From Vibrio syngnathi (GTDB lineage Bacteria > Pseudomonadota > Gammaproteobacteria > Enterobacterales > Vibrionaceae), in NCBI RefSeq assembly GCF_002119525.1, contig NZ_CP017916.1:1302001-1366000 (forward strand): a stretch of 64,000 nt of DNA, given 5' to 3'. This document shows, one piece after another, positions 11,301-23,300 of this stretch. The stretch's first letter is position 1. Each line of letters begins with the position of its first letter. A program made the position numbers and the translations under genes. Below the pieces are notes generated by a model, which was not told the DNA's origin, searched no databases, and saw only the letters and a list, made by a program, of their open reading frames with translations.

Positions 11301-14300
11301 CAATCGCGATTTAAACCACACAAGCAGCGAAGATATCGTTAAGACGATCGTGGTGACGTCAAGTGACTTTGATAAAGATCCGGTGACATCCACCGTTACT
11401 TTGACCATCACCGATGGTGATATTCCAATCATCAATACTATTCCAAGCGTCACGCTATCAGAATCTAACCTTACAGATGGCTCGGCAGCAAGCAATGTTC
11501 CTGTGAGTCAAACTGAGACTATTCAGTTTACCAATCAAAGTGATGATGTAGTCAAGTTCCGTATCGACCCTGCTCAATTCAACACGAACGACGCGCTTAA
11601 ATCGGGCGGGTTGGTCGTTGAGCTTAAAGCTGATCCAAACACGACTGGTGCTTATATCGGCTTTGTGAAAGATGGAGCCAACCCAGAAGTTCCGGTCTTT
11701 ACGATTAGCTTCTCTACCAGCACGGTGGGTGAGTACACCTTTACTCTACTTGAAGCATTAGATCATGCTGATGGCCAAGCAAATAATGAATTGAGCTTTG
11801 AGCTTCCTGTACTTGCGGTCGATCGTGATGGTGATGATTCATTGATGTCGCCATTGAAAGTGACGGTCAGCGATGACGTGCAAGGCATGCAAAACCAAAC
11901 GCTGAGCATTACTGAACCAACGGTGGCTGATTTGGCTGCTGGTGTTGTCACGACAGGTACTGTCGATGTAATGCCAGTTCAAAGTGCTGATGGCGCGACC
12001 ATCACCCAGATCACTTACGATAATACCGTTTACACCTTGAATCAGAGCTTAGCGGGAGAGCAACTAATTCAAGTTGCTGAAGGTAAACTGTATGTGACTC
12101 TTGAAGGTTTGGTGCGCTTTGAGCCGAATCGCGATTTAAACCACACGAACAGCGAAGATATCGTTAAAACGATCGTAGTGACGTCAAGTGACTTTGATAA
12201 AGATCCGGTGACATCCACCGTTACTTTGACCATCACCGATGGTGATATTCCAATCATCAACACCATTCCAAGCGTTTCTTTATCGGAATCCAACCTTACA
12301 GATGGCTCGGCAGCAAGCAATGCTCCTGTTAGCCAAACTGATACTATTCAGTTCACCAATCAAAGTGATGATGTAGTCAAATTCCGTATCGATCCTGCTC
12401 AATTCAACCCGAACGACACACTTAAATCGAATGGGTTGGTCGTTGAGCTTAAAGCTGATCCAAATACGACTGGAGCGTACATCGGCTTTGTGAAAGACGG
12501 AGCTAACCCAGAGGTTCCCGTCTTTACGATTAGTTTTTCTACTAGCACGGTGGGTGAGTACACCTTTACTCTGCTTGAAGCGTTAGATCATGCTGATGGC
12601 CAAGCGAAGAATGACTTGAGCTTCGAACTGCCCGTTTATGCAGTAGACCGCGACGGTGATGACTCATTAATGTCGCCACTGAAAGTGACGGTCAGCGATG
12701 ATGTGCAAGGCATGCAAAATCAAACGCTGAGCATTACGGAACCAACGGTTGCAGATTTAGCTGCCGGTGTTGTTACGACAGGCACTGTCGATGTGATGCC
12801 AGTGCAAAGTGCAGATGGTGCAACAATTACTCAGTTCGTTTATGACGGACAACTTAGAACATTGGTTCAAACAGATACTGGTGAGCAGCGGTTTGGTTTC
12901 ACTGAAGGGACGTTAGTCATCACCCTGCAAGGTGAAGTGCGTTTTGAACCCAATCGCGATTTAGTTCATACAAACAACGAAGACATCGTTAAAACAATCG
13001 TAGTGACGTCAAGTGACTTTGATAAAGATCCGGTGACATCCACCGTTACTTTGACGATCACCGATGGTGATATTCCAACGATTAATACCATTCCAAGCGT
13101 CACGCTATCAGAATCTAACCTTATCGATGGTTCGGCAGCAAGCAATGCTCCGGTGAGCCAAACTGAGACTATTCAGTTTACTAATCAAAGCGATAATGTC
13201 ACCAGCTTCCGCATTGAGCCAAGCTTATTTAACCCCAACGACACACTTAAATCGAACGGTTTGGTCGTTGAGATTAAGGCCGATCCAAACACGACTGGGG
13301 GGTACATCGGCTTTGTGAAAGATGGAGCTAACCCAGAAGTTCCTGTCTTTACGATTAGCTTCTCTACTAGCACGGTGGGTGAGTACACCTTTACTCTGCT
13401 TGAAGCATTAGATCATGCTGATGGCCAAGCGAAGAATGACCTGAGCTTTGAACTACCTGTCTTTGCGGTCGACCGTGATGGTGACGACTCATTGATGTCG
13501 CCATTGAAAGTGACGGTCAGCGATGATGTTCAAGGCATGCAAAATCAAACGCTGAGCATTACGGAACCAACGGTTGCAGATTTAGCTGCCGGTGTTGTTA
13601 CGACAGGCACTGTCGATGTGATGCCAGTTCAAAGTGCAGATGGTGCAACAATCACTCAGTTCGTTTATGACGGACAACTTAGAACATTGGTTCAAACAGA
13701 TACTGGTGAGCAGCGGTTTGGTTTCACTGAAGGGACGTTAGTCATCACCCTGCAAGGTGAAGTGCGTTTTGAACCCAATCGAAATTTAGATCATACAAAC
13801 AACGAAGACATCGTTAAAACAATCGTAGTGACGTCGAGCGACTTTGATAAAGATCCGGTGACATCCACCATTACTTTGACGATCACTGATGGCGATATTC
13901 CTATCATTAATGTCATTCCAAGCGTGACGCTATCAGAATCTAACCTTACAGATGGCTCGGCAGCGAGCAATGCTCCGGTGAGTCAAACTGAGACTATTCA
14001 GTTCACCAATCAAAGTGATAATGTGACCAGTTTCCGCATTGAACCGAACCAATTTAATACTAATGGTTTGCTCAAATCGAATGGGTTGGTCGTTGAGCTT
14101 AAAGCAGATCCAAACACGACTGGGGCGTATATCGGCTTTGTGAAAGATGGAGCCAACCCAGAAGTTCCTGTCTTTACGATTAGCTTCTCTACTAGCACGG
14201 TAGGTGAATACACCTTTACTCTACTTGAAGCATTAGATCATGCTGACGGCCAAGCAAAGAATGATCTGAGCTTTGAACTGCCTGTTTATGCGGTAGACCG

Positions 14301-17300
14301 TGATGGTGATGATTCGTTAATGTCGCCACTGAAAGTGACGGTCAGCGATGACGTTCAAGGCATGCAAAATCAAACGCTGAGTATTACTGAGCCAACGGTG
14401 GCTGATCTGGCTGCTGGAACGGTGTCGACAGGCACTGTCGATGTGATGCCAAACCAAAGTGCCGATGGCGCGACAATCACTAAGTTTGTTTATGACAATC
14501 AAGCTGAAAAAGCGTTGGTGCAGACAAATACAGGGGAACAGCAGTTTATAGTCGATGAAGGTGTCCTGTATATCACTCTGGAAGGTGATGTCCGTTTCGA
14601 ACCTAATCGCAACCTCAATCATTCAGGGGGAGATATTGTTAAGACTATTACGGTCACGTCTGAAGATAAAGATGGTGACGAAGTCACGTCGACCGTTACG
14701 CTTACCATTTCAGATGGTGCTCCACCTGTTATTGATAACATACCACCAGTCGCCTTGGCTGAAGCAAACTTGCTTGATGGCACCTCTCCGAGCATAACGG
14801 TCACTCAAACCGGAACAATGACGTTTACATCTGGTAGTGATGATGTGAACCACTTCCGTATTGATACTGCGCAGTTCAACACAACTGGGGACCTAAAATC
14901 GGATGGTCTGGTTGTTAAGCTAAAAGAAGATCCTCTAAACAGCGACAATTATATTGGCTTCGTAGAAAACGGTGGTGTCCAAACGGACATTTTCACCATC
15001 ACTTTTGATAGTTTGGTGCTTGGTCAATATACCTTCACATTGTTAGAAGAGTTAGATCACCTGCCTGTGCAAGGTAATAACGTTCAAATCTTCATTTTGC
15101 CAGTTATTGCGGTCGACCAAGACAATACGGATTCAGTAATTAAGCCTCTTACGGTGACTATTACTGATGATGTACCCGTCATTACGGATACAACAGTCGC
15201 GAGTACGTTTGTTGTTGATGAAGATGATTTAGGCTCTGTTGTGGCTCAAGCGACAGGCTCGTTTGTGACCACAGAAGGTGCAGACCAAGTTGAGGCTTAT
15301 GAGCTACGTAACATCTCTGACCTAGAAGATGCTCTGACATCAGGCAACGAAGCGATTTCGATCACTGAGGTCACTGGGGCTGCGGACACAACCACCTACC
15401 AAGGTGCGACCACAAGCGGGACTCCGATTTTTACTCTTGCACTGGGTAACGATGGGTCATACACATTTACCTTGCTTGGCCCTCTAAACCACGCTACTAC
15501 GCCGAACAACCTAACCATACCATTTGATGTTGTGGCGGTAGACGGTGATGGCGATGATTCCAACCAGTATCAATTACCAATTCAAGTCATTGATGATGTT
15601 CCGGAAATGACGCCGCCGACTGGCGAAACGGTTGTCGATGAAGACGATCTTTCAGGCATAGGTTCGGATCAATCTGAAGACACCATTATCAATGGACTAT
15701 TCACCGTCGATGAAGGTGCCGATGGCGTTGTGAAGTATGAACTGGTTGATGAAGATTTAGTCTTGAGCGGTTTAACCTCCGATGGAGAAAGCTTAGAGTG
15801 GCTAGCTGTTTCACAAAACGGCACAACATTCACCTATGTTGCTCAAACTGCAACCAGCAATGAAGCCGTGTTTGAGATTGTTTTCGATACCTCTGATAAC
15901 AGCTATCAATTCGAATTATTTAAACCACTGAAGCACCCTGACGGTGCAAACGAGAACGCGATAGATCTTGATTTCTCAATCGTTGCTGAAGATTTTGATC
16001 AAGACCAATCGAATGCGATTGATCTCAAAATAACAGTCACTGATGATATTCCATTAGTGACAACACAATCGATTACTCGTGTTGAAGGTCAGGGTTATCG
16101 CGGCTCTATAGTCGATATGTTTGCTGATGCTACAGATGTCGGCGCCGATGGCGCAGTACTGAGCAAAATTGAGGCCTTTGACGGAAGTGGAATTGTTTTC
16201 CGTTCAGGGAACAGTGGGTCTTACAGTAGTGACTTCGATTTAATTAGTGGTACTCAAGAGGTACGAGTATATGAGCAGATCAATGGCGCTGTTGATCCTC
16301 GAGAGCTGGGTCGACTGAAAATAAACTCAAATGGTGAGATAGAATTTAGAGCCAATAATTACTTAGAGCATGTTGGTGATGAAATTAATTTCTCTATTAA
16401 TGTAACAGCGAAGGATGGCGATTCAGATACGTCATCGACACCCTTGGACATCACTATTACGGATAGGAATTCGTCGAAAATCGCGCTGACAGTGACCACC
16501 TTTGAGGATGCGGGTAGAGACTCAACAATACCATATGCTGCAGGTGATGCTCCGATTTTTGAAAATATACAAGACAACCAAAGCGGATTACCTAATGCAC
16601 CAGCTCAAGTTGCGCTTCAGGTTAACCTGAATGACAGGGATAACAGCGAGTCTATCGGTCAACTGATTATAAAAAACAGTAACCATAGAGGCACGTTCTA
16701 TTACTTTGAGGGTGGTGAGTATCACAAGTTAACGCCTGAAACTAACGGTCAAATATTATTTGGACCGCCTCAAATGCAACAAAGCTATGCTTTAAACCCA
16801 AGTGAAGTAAGACAAACCATTGCAACCATCGAAAACCTTTATTTCGTTCCTGACCAAAACTATGGTTCAGATAGTAATGGCGTTGAGATCCGCTATCAAT
16901 TGGAGATCGATAATGGAGGCACTCTTGACCACAAAGTAAACTCAAGCTTCAAAATCGAGATTGAAGCGGTAGCGGATATTGCTACTTGGGATGATGGCAA
17001 TAGCACTTATCAGTATCAAGTCAATGAAGATGAAGACAATGTCACATTACAGCTGAATGCAGAATCACAAGATAACACTCAAACTGAAACGATCACTTAT
17101 GAGTTAAAAGTTATCAAAGGCGACGGGAAGTTTGAGCTTCTTGATAAAGACGGCAACGTGCTTACGCTTACGGCGGATGGTGTATATAAAATAGCGGCAG
17201 AAGACATTAACACCACCGTGGTCAACCCTATTGATAATTTCTCGGGTCAGATTGAATTTAAAGCAACAGCGCTTACAGAGGAAACACTGAACCCTTATAA

Positions 17301-20300
17301 AGATACCGACAACGGCGGAGCAAATGATAAAACTGAGGCCCGTTCTGTAGAGCAAAACATCATTATTGATGTCACCGCTGACGCGGATGCTGGAAAGTTC
17401 AGTGTTAATCGTATTCAGATTAACGAAGACAATATAGATGATCCTGATTACATAGGTCCGCTAGCTAACAAAGATGCATTCACGTTAGATGAAGTCATTT
17501 CCATGACAGGATCGGTCGATACGGATGGCTCTGAAGAACTGTTTGTTCGTATCAGCAATATTACAGAAGGCGCAGTGCTTTACTTTGTAGGTACAAACAC
17601 GGCAGTTCCTATTGTCAGTGGTACCAATTACCACGAAATAGCGTATTCCGATTTGGCTAATGTTGAAGTGGTTCCAACTAAACACAGCAATGTGGATTTC
17701 ACTTTTGATGTTACAGGTGTAGTGAAGGACACTGCAAACCTGTCAACCAACCCACAACAAGTCGATGTAGAAATACTTGGTACTAAAACGGTTAACGTTG
17801 AAGTGAAAGGGGTTGCTGACACACCTTATGGTGGGACGAATGGTACCGATTGGACCGCAATTACAGATGGCACTGCAAGCGGCGTTCAAACGACGATTCA
17901 AGAGAGTCAAAACGGCGACAGCTTTGCTCTGCTTGATTTCACGGTATTGTCGGGTGAGAGAAAGCCTGCTTCAGGCACTACACCATTACCGGACGATGGT
18001 TCCGAATCAATAACGGTCATCTTATCGGGTATTCCTGATGGCGTTATAATCGAGGATGGTGACGGTACGGTTATTGATCTTAACTTTGTGGGTTACGAAA
18101 CTGGACCTGGCGGTAGCCCTGATTTATCAAAACCTATCTATGAAGCGAATATTACGGAGGCGGGTACAACGTCAGGTATTCGTATTCGACCTGTCGACTC
18201 TTCGACCGAGAATATCCACATTCAAGGCAAAGTGGTCGTAACGGAAAACGATGGTCACACACTTTCTTTTGATCAAGAAATTCGAGTGTTGGTTGAGCCT
18301 ATCATCGATACCTCAGCAACCTACAACAACGTCACAAACGGAAACGAAGATACTGCAATCAACATTGATTGGCACCCTGAAGGGGTTGACTATATCGACT
18401 CTGATGAGCATTTCACTTCAATTAAGATTTCCGGTATTCCACCGGGTGTCACACCCACCGTAAATGGCGATGTGACTGTTGTGAACGATGGTGCGGGTAC
18501 GTTAACGATTACCCCTAAAGACGCGAATCAAACGCCGGAACAATTTACCCAAATTGCATTGGCGAATAACTTTATTCAAATGACTCCGCCAACTGACTCT
18601 AGCGTTGATTTCACATTGACGACAGAGGTAGACGTTGAGGAGCGTGATCACGAATATGTGGACTCTTCTAACCCAGGAGAGGGTATTGCGACTGCGACGG
18701 TTACAGGTACGATCAATGTTGTCGTAAGGCCCGTTGTTGAGACTCATGATGACATCGATAACAAACTTATCGTTGACGACGTGGCTGGAACAGGTTCTTT
18801 GGGAGCGGTGAGCGCTGATCCTCTGACTGGTGTACTTAAGTTTACAACCAACAGTGATAACCCATCCGCTACGGATGAATTTGTCATTCGATACCAAGAA
18901 AGCGATGGATCCTCTGCTATTGAAGAAGTCGACCAACTGGTGATTCAATTAACAAATAATGACACGAATAGCACACCATTGTCAGATGACGTATTGAATC
19001 AATTACTCGTTATTGGTGCTTTTTATGAAGGCGATGGTCGTTGGGTTGTAACAAACGAGGACCTGTTTAGTATCAGTGCTCCGAATGGTCTTGTTTTTCC
19101 TTCAGGAAGTAACGGGGTCAACGGGCTTAATGATATCAATATGGACATCTTTAGCACAGTAATTGACCGAGGTGATGGTGTTGAGGTTGAAGCATCTGCA
19201 GCGGCTCGCAGAGACGGGCAAGTAACTCTAACATTCCCTCAAGTGGTTTCTGGGAGTACACAGGTTGCTGCAGACATTGCGATGACACCAAACAGTGTTG
19301 TCGATGCCATTGAGGACACACAGTTAGATTTGGGATCTGCGCTAAATAGTCTGGTCACTTTCTCTGGAGAAGATGCTTCAAAAGATCTAGTTACCATTAT
19401 TATTGATGACTCTGTGACTATCAGTTCTGGCGGCATTTTCCCGATCACCTTAGGGGGAAGCAGCGAAGTCGATTTCGTTAATGGAAAATATGTGTTCGAA
19501 ACAACCGTTGAACAGGGCGTCCCAACAGACTTCTCTGGGCTGTTACTTAACTTGCCAGCAGACTACTCTGGTGACTTTAGATTACCACTGACAATCGTAA
19601 CCAAAGATACGCTCTCTGGTGATGAGAAAACGTTAGTTACCGAAGTCGTCATCAAAGTCGCGCCAGATGCGGAGACGGACCCTACGATCGAGGTGAATGT
19701 TATTGGCTCTCTTGATGATGCCTTTAATCCAGTCGATAACGATGGTCAGGCTGGACAAGATCCGGTGGGTTACGAAGACACCTACATTCAACTCGACTTC
19801 AATTCGACTATTTCGGATCAGGTCTCAGGCGACGAAGGCGGTCAAGAAGCGTTTACATCGATTACCTTAACGTTGGATGACCCTTCGATAGGGGCATTCT
19901 ATGACAATACGGGCACCTCACTAGGTACTTCTGTAACGTATAATCAAGCTGAAATCGCGGCGGGGGCACTCGATAATGTGCTCTTTAGAGCGATAGAAAA
20001 TTACCCGACTGGAAATGATATTAACCAAGTGCAGGTTAATGTTAGCGGTACAGTCACAGATACCGCAACCTACAATGATTCAGCCTCTCCGGTAGGCACG
20101 GCAACCGACTCCGATACCTTCAATACAAGTGTTCGTTTTGATATTGTTCCGGTTGTCGATGATGTACTTGTGTCTGGGCCGGGTAGTGATCCTGATGTTA
20201 TCGAGATTACCGGCAACGAAGACCAGCTTATTTCCTTGTCAGGTACAGGACCAGTATCGATTGCACTGACTGACCTTGATGGATCAGAACAGTTTGTATC

Positions 20301-23300
20301 GATTAAGTTCACTGATGTCCCTGATGGCTTCCAAATGCGTGTAGATGCTGGCTCAGCTTACACGGTGAAAAACAACGGTGGCGGTGAGTGGAGTGTTCAA
20401 CTGCCTCAAGCTTCAGGGCTTTCATTCGACTTAAGTGAAATTTCGATTTTACCGCCTAAAAACTTCAGTGGTACTGCTGAGTTTGGTGTTGAAGTCTTCA
20501 CTCAAGAGTCGCTACTGGGCGTACCGACTGCGGCTGCAAACTTACCAAGCTTCAAACTGCATGTGGTGCCTGTTGGTGACGATGTTGATACCAACCCTAC
20601 GGACTCTGTAACGGGCAATGAGGGGCAGAATATTGATATCGAAATCAATGCGACTATTTTAGATAAAGAATTGTCGGCCACAGGAAGCGGAACGTATACC
20701 GAAAATGCGCCAGAAACCCTTCGAGTCGAAGTGGCTGGCGTTCCTCAAGATGCTTCTATCTACTATCCTGACGGAACCACTTTAGGTAGCTATGATTCAG
20801 CGACGCAACTATGGACACTAAACGTTCCAGCTCAGTCGCTAGATAAGATCGTATTTAATTCTGGCGAACATAATAGTGATACGGGTAATGCTTTGGGTAT
20901 TAATGGTCCACTGCAGATTACCGTTCGTTCTGTGGATACAGACGCTGATAACACTGAGTATTTAGGCACACCAACGAGTTTCGATGTCGATTTGGTTATT
21001 GATCCGATCAACGATCAACCGACCTTTGTCAATGTGACTAACCTTGAAACGACAGAAGACTCTAATGGGGTCGCGATTAACAACTTTAGTATTTACGATA
21101 TCGACGCTAACTTTGATAATCCAGATGCTCCGTATGTACTGACGCTGAAAGTTGACCAAACACTGCCGGGTGCGCAGGGCGAGTTTGTGCTCCCAAGCTC
21201 TCAATCCAACGGTGTGACATTTGTATTGCAGGCTGATGGCTCACTTGTCATGACAGGTAAAGAAGCTGACATCAATGCAGCGCTAACTAATGGTGAGGTT
21301 ACGTTCAAACCGGACCCGGATCAGAACTATCTCAATCAGAGTGGGTTAGTGACCATTAATGCTACGATCGATGACGGTGGTAATAACGGTTTGATTGATG
21401 CTGGTGATCCGAATACCGCTCAAACGAATCAAACTACTTTCACTATTAAAGTGACGGAAGTGAACGATGCTCCGATAGCGGCCAATATTGATTTGGGATC
21501 GATTCCGGAAGATGGCCAAATCGTGATTGTTGAGGGTGACTTGATTACGGCAAGCTCTGATAACGAAAATCATAACCTTACCGTAACGGATCTCAATCTT
21601 ACTCAAAATCAAGGTCAAGGTCAGCTTCAGAGGTTTGAGAACATTGCAGGGGTGGATGACAACTCGATTAATGGTCCATTCTGGGTGTTCACGGCAGCTG
21701 ATGATTATAATGGAGACGTCAAATTCAATTACTCCATTATCGATGATGGTACAACCAATGGTGTGAATGACTTCAAAACGGATAGCGCTGAGATTAGCCT
21801 TATAGTTACAGAAGTTAACGACCAACCAGTGGCGACCGATATTGATTTGGGCACCATGCTTGAAGAAGGTCAGCTAATCATCAAAGCTGAAGACCTGATT
21901 GCAGCGACGACCGATCCTGAGGGGCATGCCATTACGGTAACTAAGGTCGAAATTGATCAAGGTCAGGGGCAAATTCAGAAGTTTGAGAATCTTGGTGGGG
22001 CAGATGACAATTCGATTAATGGCCCATACTGGGTATTCACTGCAGCCGATGATTACAATGGCGATGTTACATTCACCTATACCGTAGAAGATAACGGTAC
22101 AACCAATGGCTCAAATGATTTCTTAACGGATACCGCGGAAATCAGCGTTGTGGTACAAGGTGTTAACGATACACCTGTTGTTAATGGTGACAATGTCACT
22201 GATTTTATTGATGAAGAATCGGGTCAGCTGCTGAGTGGCATCAATGTCAGTGATCCTGATTATGTTGATTCATTTTCTAATGACTTGATGACGGTTACTT
22301 TGACGGTGGATTACGGAACGTTAAATGTGTCGCTGCCTGCCGTGACAACTGTGATGGTGAATGGCAACAACACAGGTTCGGTCATCTTAGTAGGTACGTT
22401 GAACGACCTAAATGCATTGATTGACACACCGACTAGCCCTGCGGGTGTTTATCTGGATGCGAGCCTGTCTCCAACCAATAGCATTGGCTTGGAAGTCATC
22501 GCGAAAGATAGCGGAAACCCTTCTGGTATCGTCATTGAAACCACGCCAGTTGTCTATGACATCGCAGTGACTCCGGTGGCGAATGCGCCGACCTTGTCGA
22601 TTGATACTGCGTCTAACTACGTCAGAAATATCACCGCCAACCAGTCAGTAAGCGCTAGCGGCGTTCCTTTGGTTGGTATTATTGCTGCCTTGACCGATAT
22701 TACGGAAGAGCTAACACTACGTATCAGTGATGTGCCTGTTGGTGCTCAAATTACGAGTGATGTGGGTTCAGTGACTGATGTCGGTGGTGGAGTTTGGATT
22801 GCCACTGCGGATGCGATTGACACTGTGAAAGTGGTCGGGCTCTCTGAAACGCCGGGAAGCTACACACTCAAAGTGGAGGCGGTTTCAGAAGAGCTAGATA
22901 ACAGCGATACTGCAACATCGGCTTCGATAGACCTCAACTTGAACATTGTGTCTAACGGTGTTGATATCGATTTAGCTACAGAAACCGACGATGTTCAGTT
23001 ATTGGCAGGGGCTGGCAATATCGACCTGACAGCGGGATCTGGAAATGATCGTCTGGAAGGAGGTTCGGGTGACGATACGTTAGTTGGCGGTGATGGTAAC
23101 GACACTCTCATCGGTGGAGGCGGTTCCGATATTCTGACTGGTGGCGACGGTATGGATTCGTTTGTATGGTTCAACATCGAAGATGGTGTCGAAGATACGA
23201 TTACCGACTTTAGCCTATCTGAAGGAGACCAACTCGATCTAAGAGAAGTGTTACCTGAGCTGAAAAGTGCCTCACCAGATATAACAACACTGCTGCAACA

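Noticed and set aside
9564..14804. Many minus-strand reading frames inside the adhesin gene
   Set aside because: They follow the repeats of the plus-strand gene, have no ribosome sites and show the same frame shadows at 825-bp steps.
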